Assembly: GCA_024236175.1 (NCBI GenBank)
Contig: JACKKY010000005.1
Location: forward strand, 1 to 64,000
Length of the DNA: 64,000 nt
From: Novosphingobium sp.
GTDB taxonomy: Bacteria; Pseudomonadota; Alphaproteobacteria; Sphingomonadales; Sphingomonadaceae
Direction of reading: 5' to 3'
This document shows, one piece after another, positions 17,109 through 25,294 of the stretch (within the stretch, counting starts at the first letter, position 1; each line of letters begins with the position of its first letter). A program made the position numbers and the translations under genes. The notes beneath the pieces were generated by a model. It was not told where the DNA came from, made no database searches, and worked only from the letters and a program-made list of their open reading frames with translations.

Positions 17109-17911
17109 GCAAGATCACCACCGGCTTCATCGGCCTCGGCAGCCAGGGCGGTCCTATGGCCGAGCGCATGCTGGCAGAAGGCTTCCCGCTCACGATCTGG
17201 GCCCGGCGTGCCGAAGTGGCGGAGGAATACGCGGCGAAGGGCGCGTCGACGGTCGCTTCCGTCGCCGAGCTCGGCGCGGCTTGCGACCACGTCGGCATTT
17301 GCGTCGTCGACGATGCCGGCGTTGCGGAAATCTGCGACCAGCTCATCCCGGCGATGCGCGAAGGCAGCCTCCTGGCGATCCACTCCACCATCCTGCCGGA
17401 AAGCTGCGAGAAGCTGGAGCAACGCTGCGCGCAGCGCGGCATCCGTTTCCTCGACGCGCCGGTCAGCGGCGGCGGGCAGGGCGCGGCGGCGAAAGCGCTT
17501 ACCATCATGTGCGGTGGTACCGAAGAGGCCTTCGCGCTGGCCCGGCCTGTCTTCGAGTCCTTCGCAAAACTGATCGTGCGGCTCGGGCCCGCCGGTTCGG
17601 GGCAGCGTGCCAAGATCGTCAACAATGCCCTGCTGGCGGCGACCATGGGGCTTTCGCATGCCGCGCTGGCGGCGGGCGAAGCACTTGGCATCGACAGGGC
17701 AGCGCTTGCCGATCTCATCAAGGAGAGCAGCGGGCGCAGCTTCGGGTTCGAAGTCTATGCGCGCCTGCCGACACCGGCGGCTTTCGCGCAGGGCGCGCCG
17801 CTGCTTGTGAAGGACACGAACCTGCTGGTCGACATCCTGCCCGGCGACGATGACGCGGCGGTGCTCAAGGCAGCGGCCGATCATTTCCTTGGTCCGGCGA
17901 TGTCGGGCTGA
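17105..17911 (+). CDS. NAD(P)-dependent 3-hydroxyisobutyrate-dehydrogenase-like enzyme
   Basis: A 268-residue member of the beta-hydroxyacid dehydrogenase family. The N-terminal Rossmann motif GFIGLGSQGGPMAERM, the substrate-side LDAPVSGGGQGA and the catalytic-lysine segment GSGQRAKIVNN are all intact. The family oxidises 3-hydroxy acids or reduces the corresponding semialdehydes/imines. It is translationally coupled to the preceding SDR (ATGA overlap) and 25 bases before the next SDR. A paralogue lies at 25291-26178. Confidence 0.88.
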   Translation: MSKITTGFIGLGSQGGPMAERMLAEGFPLTIWARRAEVAEEYAAKGASTVASVAELGAACDHVGICVVDDAGVAEICDQLIPAMREGSLLAIHSTILPESCEKLEQRCAQRGIRFLDAPVSGGGQGAAAKALTIMCGGTEEAFALARPVFESFAKLIVRLGPAGSGQRAKIVNNALLAATMGLSHAALAAGEALGIDRAALADLIKESSGRSFGFEVYARLPTPAAFAQGAPLLVKDTNLLVDILPGDDDAAVLKAAADHFLGPAMSG

Positions 17912-17936
17912 TCCTATTCCAGGGAGCGATAACACC

Positions 17937-18722
17937 ATGGCCTTCGATCTCGACAAGTTCCGCCTCGACGGAAAGGTTGCCGTCGTCACCGGTGCAGGCG
18001 GCCGCGGCAATTCGATCGGGCGCGCTTATGCGCTGGGTCTTGCCAACGCCGGCGCCTCGGTCGTCGTGGCCGATCTCAACGAGGAGGGTGCCAGGGCCGT
18101 TGCCGAGGAAATCGTCGCGGCCGGCGGCAAGGCCCTCGGTATAAAGGTCGACGTGTCCGACGAGGCTTCCACCCTGGCGATGGCCGAGGCCGCCAGGGCC
18201 GAGTTCGGCGGGGTCGATGTCCTGGTCAACAACGCGGCGTTGATGGTCGATATCAGCTACGACAATTGCGAGACTGTCTCTCTCGATGCCTGGAACAAGG
18301 CGATCGCCGTCAATCTCAACGGTGCACTGCTGTGCAGCCGTGCCGTGATCCCGTCGATGCGTGAGCGCGGCGGCGGGCGCATCGTCAACCAGACCAGCGG
18401 CGGGGCCTATCCCGCCAGCGGCCTCTACGGGATCACCAAGCTGGCCCTGGTGGGACTGACGACTTCACTGGCCAAGCAGTTCGGCAAGGAAAACATCACC
18501 TGCAACGCAATCGCGCCGGGCAACGTGACGTCGGATGCCGGCAAGATGCTGGTTCCCGACGATTCGCCTTTCATCCAGTTCCTGCAGGCGACCTGCGCCA
18601 CGCGTCCGCGAGGCGAGCCGGACGAGCTGGTCGGCGCTTTGCTGCTGCTGTGCTCAGATGCGGGTGAATGGATCACCGGACAGGTGATTCATGTCGACGG
18701 CGGCTGGATCATGCGACCGTAG
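17937..18722 (+). CDS. Short-chain dehydrogenase/reductase
   Basis: Classical SDR of 261 residues. It has the variant cofactor motif TGAGGRGNSIGRAYA with an extra loop, NNAALM, the active-site serine region QTSGGAYPAS and YGITK. GRGNSIG-type insertions are seen in SDRs acting on acyl-CoA or multi-enzyme-type substrates. ATG 17937 is preceded by AGGGAGCG. It is the last gene of the ALDH operon before a 215-bp gap containing palindromic elements. Confidence 0.87.
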   Translation: MAFDLDKFRLDGKVAVVTGAGGRGNSIGRAYALGLANAGASVVVADLNEEGARAVAEEIVAAGGKALGIKVDVSDEASTLAMAEAARAEFGGVDVLVNNAALMVDISYDNCETVSLDAWNKAIAVNLNGALLCSRAVIPSMRERGGGRIVNQTSGGAYPASGLYGITKLALVGLTTSLAKQFGKENITCNAIAPGNVTSDAGKMLVPDDSPFIQFLQATCATRPRGEPDELVGALLLLCSDAGEWITGQVIHVDGGWIMRP

Positions 18723-18735
18723 ACAATTTTTCGAG

Positions 18736-18786
18736 ATTTCGAAAATTTCGGTCATCGCCTGCGAAATGTTTGCGACATTTCGAAAG
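18736..18786. promoter_or_regulatory. TTTCGAAA-rich palindromic element upstream of fused E1 gene
   Basis: Two copies of ATTTCGAAA start at 18736 and 18777, 41 bp apart. The second overlaps a perfect inverted repeat CGAAATGT-TTGCG-ACATTTCG at 18762-18782. The stretch is AT-rich against its surroundings and lies about 150-200 bp before the E1 start. No T-tract follows, so an operator is more likely than a terminator. Confidence 0.4.
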
Positions 18787-18937
18787 CAACTTGCCACGTC
18801 TCGTTGCGTCCGCTGATTTTTTGCGTAACAAGCCCCGAGTCACTCCTGCTCCCGCTCGTTCAGGGTCGGGGCGCATCAAGGCGGGATCGGTCGTCCAGGC
18901 CGTCGTTTTCCGCAGAACATGAAAGAATGGGAAGGTT

Positions 18938-20965
18938 ATGGAACAGAGCAATCTCGCGATCGAACCAGAGGTACTGAAAGCAATCTACGGGCAGATGGCG
19001 CGGATTCGCGCTGTCGACAAGGCCATCCAGGCGGGCCTCTCGGCCGGCAAGTTCATGTTCACCTACTGGCCGATGACGGGCCAGGAATGCATTCCCGCGA
19101 CGATTTCGCAGCTGATCTCCAAAGACGATTACATGATCACCACCTATCGTGGCATCCACGACCAGGTGGCCAAGGGCGTCGACCTTTACGGCATGTTCGC
19201 CGAAGCGCTCGGCCGCGAGGACGGCGTCAACAAGGGCAAGGGCGGCTCGCCGCACATTTCCGATCCTTCCTCCGGCTCGATGGTCACCACCGCGATCGTC
19301 GGCGCCGGTGCGCCGATCGCGAACGGTCTCGCGATCTCGGCCAAGGAACGCGGTGAGAACCGCGTCACCATCGTCAATTTCGGCGACGGCGCGACGTCGA
19401 TCGGCGCTGTCCACGAAGCGATGAACCTGGCGGGTGCGTGGAAGCTGCCGGTCATCTTCCTGTGCCAGAACAACGAGTGGGGCGAATACACGCCGATCCC
19501 GGTCTACACCTCCAGCCCGAATTTCTACGGCCGCGCCGAAGCGCTCGGCTTCAAGGGTGTCCAGCTCGACGGCAACGACCCCGCCTCCTTCTACAAGGGC
19601 ATGAAAGAGGTGATCGAGCATGTCCGGGGCGGCAACGGCCCGGTCTTCGTCGAGGCCAAGACCTTCCGCATGGGACCGCATGCGGGCGTGGGCGACAATT
19701 ACAATGTCGACAAGGATTACCTGAAGACCAAGAAGGAGCAGGCGCCGGTCGCCAAGACCCGCCAGCTGCTGATCGATGCGGGCATTTGTTCCGAGGACGA
19801 ACTTGCTTCGCTCGAGGCAGCGGCCGCCAAGGAAGTCGACGACGCGATCGCCAAGGCGCTGGAAAGCACCGTGACGCCGGCGACCGAGACGCTGACGGAC
19901 GTTTTTGCCAATGTGGACGACGTTCCGCGCCGCGGCCACTATCCGTCCCGCCCGGCGGAAGGCGATCTTCCTTCCGAGACCAAGACGATGTCGATGGCGG
20001 AGGCAGTGCTCGACGCGCAGCACATCGCCATGAAGAAGAACCCCGAAGTCTTCATTCTCGGCGAGGATGTCGGCGATCCGCATGGCGGCGTGTTCGGCAC
20101 AAACAAGGGCCTGCAGACCGAATTCGGCAATACCCGTGTTCGCCCGACCCCGATCGCCGAGCAGGCGATCATCGGCGCGGCGCTCGGCTCGTCGATCGCG
20201 GGGATGAGCCCGATTGCCGAAATCATGTTCACCGACTTCTTCGGCGTCTGCATCGACCAGGTCTACAACCACGCCGCGAAGCAGCGCTACATGTCGGGTT
20301 CGGCCACGCATGCGCCGATGACGATCCGCGTCCAGGCAGGCGGCGGCATGGGCGGCTTCGGCGCCCAGCACTCGCAGTCGATGGAAGCCTGGCTGCTGCA
20401 TTCGCCTGGCCTCAAGGTCGTCTATCCGTCCAACCCGGTGGATGCGAAGGGCCTGCTCACGTCCTGTATCAACGATCCCGATCCCTGCATCATGATCGAA
20501 TCGATGATGCTGCTCTACACGCTCAAGGGCGAAGTGCCGGTCGACGAATATTCCATCCCGCTGGGCGTGGCCAAGGTCGTACGCGAAGGCACCGACGTCA
20601 CCCTGATCAGCTACGGCTGGATGCTCAACCAGGCCTTGGCCGCCGCCGAGGAGCTCGCAAAGGAAGGGATCAGCGCCGAAGTCGTCGATCTGCGCTCGTT
20701 GATGCCGATCGACTATCATCGCGTGCTCGAATCGGTGAAGAAGACCGGCCGTGCTATCGTCGTCCACGCGGCGGTGGAGTTCTGCGGTTACGGTGCCGAA
20801 ATCGCGAGCACCATCAACGAGGAACTGTGGGACAAGCTGAAGGCCCCGGCCACGCGTATCGGCGCGGCCTATGCGCCCATCGCCTATTCCAACGCCATCG
20901 AGTTCAGCCAGGTGCCCGGCTCCGCCCACATCGTGGCGCGCGCCAAGGACGTCGTGAAATCCTGA
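18938..20965 (+). CDS. Fused thiamine-dependent 2-oxoacid (or acetoin-type) dehydrogenase E1 alpha-beta
   Basis: One 675-residue chain joins both halves of an alpha2beta2-type E1. Residues ~1-320 are E1 alpha, with the thiamine-diphosphate motif from G149-D150-G151 through to a QNN end near residue 180. Residues ~350-675 are E1 beta (ILGEDVGDPHGGVFG, PIAEQAIIGAALG). A Pro/Arg linker (RGHYPSRPAEGD) separates them. Twenty-four bases downstream is a free lipoyl-domain protein that would accept the acyl group. No E2 catalytic or E3 gene is in the window. The substrate may be a branched or pathway-specific 2-oxoacid; acetoin-type cleavage is an alternative. Confidence 0.87.
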   Translation: MEQSNLAIEPEVLKAIYGQMARIRAVDKAIQAGLSAGKFMFTYWPMTGQECIPATISQLISKDDYMITTYRGIHDQVAKGVDLYGMFAEALGREDGVNKGKGGSPHISDPSSGSMVTTAIVGAGAPIANGLAISAKERGENRVTIVNFGDGATSIGAVHEAMNLAGAWKLPVIFLCQNNEWGEYTPIPVYTSSPNFYGRAEALGFKGVQLDGNDPASFYKGMKEVIEHVRGGNGPVFVEAKTFRMGPHAGVGDNYNVDKDYLKTKKEQAPVAKTRQLLIDAGICSEDELASLEAAAAKEVDDAIAKALESTVTPATETLTDVFANVDDVPRRGHYPSRPAEGDLPSETKTMSMAEAVLDAQHIAMKKNPEVFILGEDVGDPHGGVFGTNKGLQTEFGNTRVRPTPIAEQAIIGAALGSSIAGMSPIAEIMFTDFFGVCIDQVYNHAAKQRYMSGSATHAPMTIRVQAGGGMGGFGAQHSQSMEAWLLHSPGLKVVYPSNPVDAKGLLTSCINDPDPCIMIESMMLLYTLKGEVPVDEYSIPLGVAKVVREGTDVTLISYGWMLNQALAAAEELAKEGISAEVVDLRSLMPIDYHRVLESVKKTGRAIVVHAAVEFCGYGAEIASTINEELWDKLKAPATRIGAAYAPIAYSNAIEFSQVPGSAHIVARAKDVVKS

Positions 20966-20989
20966 ATATAAGCTAGGAAACAACCCGAT

Positions 20990-21220
20990 ATGTCTACAAT
21001 GCTGACCATGCCCAAGCTGGAGATGTCCATGCAGGAGGGCACTCTTGCCGAGTGGGTCGTCGCCGACGGGGCAGAGGTGAAGGAAGGGGACGTGATCTAC
21101 CTTCTCGAAACCGACAAGACTTCCCGCGAGATCGAGGCTCCCGCCTCGGGCAAGCTCGTCCAGAAGGCTGAGGCCGGCGAGGTCTACGAGTGCGGAACGG
21201 AGATCGGCGAGATCGTCTAG
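20990..21220 (+). CDS. Stand-alone lipoyl (biotinyl-lipoyl attachment) domain protein
   Basis: Only 76 residues, comprising exactly one lipoyl domain: MPKLEMSMQEGTLAEW at the start and the modified lysine K43 in ETDKTSREIEAP. It would swing the acyl/acetyl intermediate from the fused E1 just upstream. No peripheral-subunit-binding or acyltransferase domain is attached, so it must work with an E2 core elsewhere or act as a soluble carrier. A strong hairpin 11 bases after the stop suggests the transcript ends here. Confidence 0.9.
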   Translation: MSTMLTMPKLEMSMQEGTLAEWVVADGAEVKEGDVIYLLETDKTSREIEAPASGKLVQKAEAGEVYECGTEIGEIV

Positions 21221-21231
21221 AAGGCGGTTTG

Positions 21232-21259
21232 CGGGAGGTGGCCGGTCCACCTCCCGTTT
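21232..21259 (+). terminator. Intrinsic terminator after the lipoyl-domain gene
   Basis: Perfect 10-bp stem CGGGAGGTGG / CCACCTCCCG with loop CCGGT, followed by TTT, starting 11 bases after the stop. Confidence 0.75.
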
Positions 21260-21340
21260 CCGGCCTGCCCGTGCTATAAGGTCGTCGCATCCAATCGCGC
21301 CGCCCGGGTGCAGCGGCGCCCTGGAAGGGGAAATCGCGCG

Positions 21341-21973
21341 ATGACCTACTGGAAACTCAAGGGACGGGAACTCGCCAACTGCAATTGCGACTACGGATGC
21401 AACTGCCAATTCGGCGGCCTGCCTGACAAAGGCACCTGCCAGGCCGTGTTCGGCATGGCGATCGACGAGGGCTTCCACGGCGATACGGACCTTTCCGGCC
21501 TCAACATCGCTGCCGTGTTCCGCTGGCCCGGTGCGATCCACGAGGGCAAGGGCGAATGCGCGGCATTCGTCGACGAGCGCGCGAGCGAGGAGCAGCGCAA
21601 CGCCCTGCTCACCATCATGTCCGGCGGGGATACCGACCCCTTCGCGACCATGTTCGCGGTATTCGCCTCCACCATCGAGACAATGCACGAACCCGGCTTT
21701 GTGCCCATCGATTTCGAAGTCGACGTCGAAGGCCGCAAGGGGCGGCTGCGGATTGCCGACCATGTGGAGATGGACGGCGAGCCGATACGCAGCCCGGTCG
21801 ACGGGTCCGAAATTCGCGCCCGCATCAACCTGCCCGACGGTTTCGAATATGAAGTGGCCGAGATCGGTTCCGGCACCAGCCGGGCGATCGCGCCGATGAA
21901 GCTGGAACACGCTGCCAGCTACGGCCAGTTCGCGCATCTGCACCTCGACAGCCACGGCGTCGTCAGGGCCTGA
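21341..21973 (+). CDS. DUF1326 domain protein
   Basis: A 210-residue protein whose start shows the DUF1326 cysteine cluster (ELANCNCDYGCNCQFGGLP, residues 9-27) followed by conserved charged and Gly-rich strands. The cysteines suggest metal or cluster binding, though no function is established. ATG 21341 is preceded by GGAAGGGG, with a slightly long spacer. The stop overlaps the start of the DUF2182 gene as TGATG. DUF1326 and DUF2182 genes are commonly paired, which supports both calls. Confidence 0.85.
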   Translation: MTYWKLKGRELANCNCDYGCNCQFGGLPDKGTCQAVFGMAIDEGFHGDTDLSGLNIAAVFRWPGAIHEGKGECAAFVDERASEEQRNALLTIMSGGDTDPFATMFAVFASTIETMHEPGFVPIDFEVDVEGRKGRLRIADHVEMDGEPIRSPVDGSEIRARINLPDGFEYEVAEIGSGTSRAIAPMKLEHAASYGQFAHLHLDSHGVVRA

Positions 21974-22791
21974 TGGGCCCTGCCGTCGAGGCGGCGCTGC
22001 GTCGCCACCGAACCGTTTCTATTGCGGCGCTTGCCGTCCTCACCCTGCTTGCGTGGATATGGCTCTTCGTGGGCGCGGGGATGGGGATGGACCCGCTCGT
22101 CTCGCTTGCGCCTGCGGGGCACGGCGAGGCGTCGATGCCCGGGATGGGCATGGAAGGGATGATGCAGCCCGTGTCGGCGTGGACGGCCGCGCGCTTCTGG
22201 CTGACCTTTTCCATGTGGTGGATCATGATGGTGGCGATGATGCTTCCCTCGGCCGCGCCGACCATCCTGCTCTACGCGCGCGCAGCGGCGCACGGGCAGG
22301 GCGGCGCGACGAGGCCCGCGTCCGAAAGCTTCCTGGCCGGTTACCTGGCCGCCTGGGGCGTGTTTTCCCTGGTTGCGACAGTCCTGCAGATGGTTCTGGA
22401 GCAAACCGGCCTGCTCGCGCCCATGGCCATGGCTTCGGAAAGCAGCCGGTTGTCCGGCGCGATCCTTCTCGCCGCCGGAGCGTACCAGCTCAGCCCGCTC
22501 AAGAATGTGTGCCTGCGCCACTGTCGCAATCCCGCCCAGTTCCTGAGCCGGCACTATCGTCCGGGCAGTTCGGGCGCTCTGCGCATGGGGCTGCTGCATG
22601 GAACCTGGTGCGTCGGCTGCTGCTGGCTGCTGATGGCGCTGCTGTTCGTCGGCGGCGTGATGAACCTCGCGTGGATCGCGCTGCTCACGCTGATGGTCGC
22701 GGCGGAGAAGATCCTGCCGTTCGGGCGCGCGATTTCCATTGTGCTCGGACTGGGCTGCATCGCCTGGGGAGCGGTGTTGCTCGCCGGCTAG
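21973..22791 (+). CDS. DUF2182 integral membrane protein (predicted metal-binding)
   Basis: A 272-residue protein with about six hydrophobic helices. A Met-rich loop (MPGMGMEGMM, residues 56-65) and the helix WWIMMVAMMLPSAAPTILLY (residues 82-101) are hallmarks of DUF2182; C-terminal MGLLHGTWCVGCCW carries His and Cys. The Met/His/Cys pattern suggests copper or another soft metal. It starts within the stop of the DUF1326 gene and its stop is interleaved with that of the convergent small gene (shared CTAG). Confidence 0.85.
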   Translation: MGPAVEAALRRHRTVSIAALAVLTLLAWIWLFVGAGMGMDPLVSLAPAGHGEASMPGMGMEGMMQPVSAWTAARFWLTFSMWWIMMVAMMLPSAAPTILLYARAAAHGQGGATRPASESFLAGYLAAWGVFSLVATVLQMVLEQTGLLAPMAMASESSRLSGAILLAAGAYQLSPLKNVCLRHCRNPAQFLSRHYRPGSSGALRMGLLHGTWCVGCCWLLMALLFVGGVMNLAWIALLTLMVAAEKILPFGRAISIVLGLGCIAWGAVLLAG

Positions 22792-23021
22792 GAGTTGCCG
22801 TTCTCCTGGCGGGTGTTGCTCCAGACCACCTGCCCGAGGCCCAGCAGCGCAAGGATCGCGCCCCACAGCGTCCATTGCGGATCGCCGACCATGAAACCCT
22901 GCAGGATGGTGCGCGGGCCGACATTGAGCCCCTGCATTATCCAGATACTGCCCAGCGCCAGCATCAGCAGGCCGAGCAGGCTGCTGACAATGCGCATCAC
23001 CAGGTTGAACAGCGCCCGCAT
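22788..23021 (-). CDS. Small two-helix membrane protein, unknown function
   Basis: A 77-residue protein with two hydrophobic helices (VSSLLGLLMLALGSIWIMQGL and LWGAILALLGLGQVVW) joined by a polar loop. It is convergent with the DUF2182 gene, their stops overlapping in the palindrome CTAG. AGGAGAGGACG precedes the ATG, a good ribosome site, which supports it being real. Function not recognised. Confidence 0.65.
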   Translation of the reverse strand: MRALFNLVMRIVSSLLGLLMLALGSIWIMQGLNVGPRTILQGFMVGDPQWTLWGAILALLGLGQVVWSNTRQENGNS

Positions 23022-23104
23022 CGTCCTCTCCTCTTCCCGTTTATGGCAAGAGCCTAGGACTTCACATCCCGCTGTTCAAATGCGAAGTCTCTCGGCCGGG
23101 AGAG

Positions 23105-24367
23105 ATGAAACAGCCTGACGGGGTTCACATGCAGCAGATCAGCGATCTCGAACTGCCGGTCCTGAATTTCGATGATCCGGAGTTCCGCAAGGATCCGTTT
23201 TCGCCGTTCAACGAGGCGCGCGCGCACCATCCCTGGCTGGCGAAATGTTCGTTCGGCTACGTCGTGACCGCCTATGACGCCATGCGCGAGGCGATGGAGC
23301 ACGATGACAAGATGAGCGTCGGCTATACCCGCGCGGTCGAAGGGATGGGCGCGATCGACACGCCCTGGGGCCAGTTCATCAAGCACGCGATCCAGACCCA
23401 GGTCGGCGATCTGCACAAGCGGCTGCGCACCGTGCTTGCCCCGGCCTTCACCCCGCGTGAGGCGAACCGCCACCGCTGGATAATGCGCGAGGAGATGTCG
23501 CGCCTGCTCGGCGACTGGGCGCCGAAAGGCGAACTGGACTTCGAGTATTTCGCCTCCCATTTCCCGGTTTCGGTGATGTGCCGCATCATCGGCGCCTCGC
23601 CCGATGTCGTCCCCTCGATCCGCGCTTCGCTCGAAATCCTCGGCCTCGGCGGCAGTCTCGATCCGGCCTACCTGCCGCGTTTGCAGGAGAGCTTCACCCA
23701 TATCGACGGTTTCGTTCGCCAGCTTGCCGCAGACCGGCGCCGTGAGGGCATCGGCGCGAAGGACGACCTGCTGGACCGGTTGCTCGAAATTACCGACGAG
23801 GGCGGGCTCAGCGAGGACGAGCTCTACAACATCCTCGTGTTCCTGTTCACCGGCGGATACGACACGTCGAAGAACGTGCTGTCGCTCATCATGCACCTGC
23901 TGATCGACCGCCCGGAGATGTACGAGCGCTGCGCCAAAGACCTCGACTACTGCCACAAGGTCGTCCACGAGACGCTGCGCTTCCACGGCGTCGCCTCTTC
24001 ACCCAGGCTGCTGCATGACGACATCGTTGTGCGGGACGTGTTCATTCCCAAGGATACGATGCTGTTCATGCCGTGGAGCGCGGCAGGCCGCGATCCCGGA
24101 TCGTTCAGGGATGCCGACGTGTTCAATCCCGACCGCGAGAGGGATTCGCCGATCATGCCGTTCGGCCTGGGGCCGCACATGTGCCTGGGCCAGTACATCG
24201 CCCGCGCCCAGATCGAGGAAGGGCTGCATCTCGTCGCCCAGCGCATCCGCAATCCGCGGCGCAACGGGGAGAACGGCTGGCGCGAGTTCGTCGGCGTGTG
24301 GGGCCTGCGCGGCTTTCCCATCGCTTTCGACTACGAGCCGGCGAAGGAAACCGCCGAAGCGAACTGA
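23105..24367 (+). CDS. Cytochrome P450
   Basis: A 420-residue soluble bacterial P450. The haem-thiolate loop is FGLGPHMCLGQ with C360, the K-helix ExxR is in ETLRFH, and the I-helix reads FTGGYDTS where AGxDT is usual, a mild deviation at the oxygen-activating turn. The haem loop has P-H in place of the common phenylalanine-glycine spacing residues, as in several sphingomonad P450s. An alternative ATG at 23129 would trim eight residues. Its stop is six bases from the convergent SMP-30 gene. Redox partners are not nearby. Confidence 0.9.
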   Translation: MKQPDGVHMQQISDLELPVLNFDDPEFRKDPFSPFNEARAHHPWLAKCSFGYVVTAYDAMREAMEHDDKMSVGYTRAVEGMGAIDTPWGQFIKHAIQTQVGDLHKRLRTVLAPAFTPREANRHRWIMREEMSRLLGDWAPKGELDFEYFASHFPVSVMCRIIGASPDVVPSIRASLEILGLGGSLDPAYLPRLQESFTHIDGFVRQLAADRRREGIGAKDDLLDRLLEITDEGGLSEDELYNILVFLFTGGYDTSKNVLSLIMHLLIDRPEMYERCAKDLDYCHKVVHETLRFHGVASSPRLLHDDIVVRDVFIPKDTMLFMPWSAAGRDPGSFRDADVFNPDRERDSPIMPFGLGPHMCLGQYIARAQIEEGLHLVAQRIRNPRRNGENGWREFVGVWGLRGFPIAFDYEPAKETAEAN

Positions 24368-24373
24368 GTCGGC

Positions 24374-25294
24374 TCAGTATTCCAGCTTGAGCCCTTCGCG
24401 CGGCCAGTCGACGGCGATCAGCTTGCCGTAGCCGGAGGTCGTTATGTAGGCGGTTTTCATGTCCGGGCCGCCGAAGCAGATGTTCGTGCAATAGGGCTCC
24501 GGGCCTTCCCAGTATTCGAGCTTCTCGCCCCCGGGAGAGAACACGGTGACGCCTCCGGTGACCAGCGTGCCGACGCAGATGTTGCCGTTCGCTTCGAGCG
24601 CCATCGAATCGAAGCGCTGATATCCGGTCGGGCCGCCGACCAGCGTGCCGCCGTTGGGCGAGGGCCAGGGCACTTTCGAGACTTCGCCGGGGCCGATGAT
24701 CGGGAACTGCCAGAGCCGGCCGGTCTCGGTCTCCGAGACGTAGAGCGTCTTGCCGTCGGGCGAGAGGCCGCAGCCGTTGGGCGTCAGCATCGGGAAGACC
24801 GCCTGCTTGATGAAGGAGCCGTCGGCCGCCGCATAGTAGACCGCGCCGCAATCCATCAGCCGGCCATGGGTCTTGCCGTGATCGGTGAACCAGAAATTAC
24901 CCTCGGCGTCGAAGACGATGTCGTTGGGTCCGTTGAGCGGCACGCCGTCGCAATTGTCGTAGAGCATCTCGACCTTGCCGGTCGCGAGATCGACCTTCTG
25001 GATTCCGCCGCCGGTGTAATCGTCGGCACGGCCGTGCGGGCGCATGTAGCCGTCGGGCTCGGTGATCCAGTTGAAGCCGCCGTTCTGGCAGACGTAGCAG
25101 GCGCCGTCAGGGCCGATCGCGGCGCCGTTCGGCCCACCGCCGAGTTCCGCGGCGACTTCCTTGCTGCCATCCGCCTGGACGCGGATCAGGCGGCCGCCCT
25201 TGATCTCCACCACGAGGACCGAACCGTCCGGCATCGCGATCGGGCCTTCTGGGAACAGCAGGCCGTCCGTGACTTCGCGGTACTCCAGCTTCAT
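24374..25294 (-). CDS. SMP-30/gluconolactonase/LRE-family hydrolase
   Basis: A six-bladed propeller lactonase family protein of 306 residues. Metal-site landmarks are FPEGP at residues 14-18, the LNGPNDIVFD asparagine/aspartate segment and SPDGKTLYVSET. Family members hydrolyse lactones in a metal-dependent way. Its start overlaps the stop of the upstream dehydrogenase gene (ATGA), so it ends a minus-strand operon running from 33366. A lactone-ring opening step in that pathway is a reasonable inference. Confidence 0.88.
   Translation of the reverse strand: MKLEYREVTDGLLFPEGPIAMPDGSVLVVEIKGGRLIRVQADGSKEVAAELGGGPNGAAIGPDGACYVCQNGGFNWITEPDGYMRPHGRADDYTGGGIQKVDLATGKVEMLYDNCDGVPLNGPNDIVFDAEGNFWFTDHGKTHGRLMDCGAVYYAAADGSFIKQAVFPMLTPNGCGLSPDGKTLYVSETETGRLWQFPIIGPGEVSKVPWPSPNGGTLVGGPTGYQRFDSMALEANGNICVGTLVTGGVTVFSPGGEKLEYWEGPEPYCTNICFGGPDMKTAYITTSGYGKLIAVDWPREGLKLEY

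Noticed and set aside
18860..21955. 1031-codon open frame on the minus strand
   Set aside because: Antisense to the fused E1, lipoyl and DUF1326 genes, whose motifs are unambiguous; the shadow is His/Arg/Asp-rich with no family pattern.
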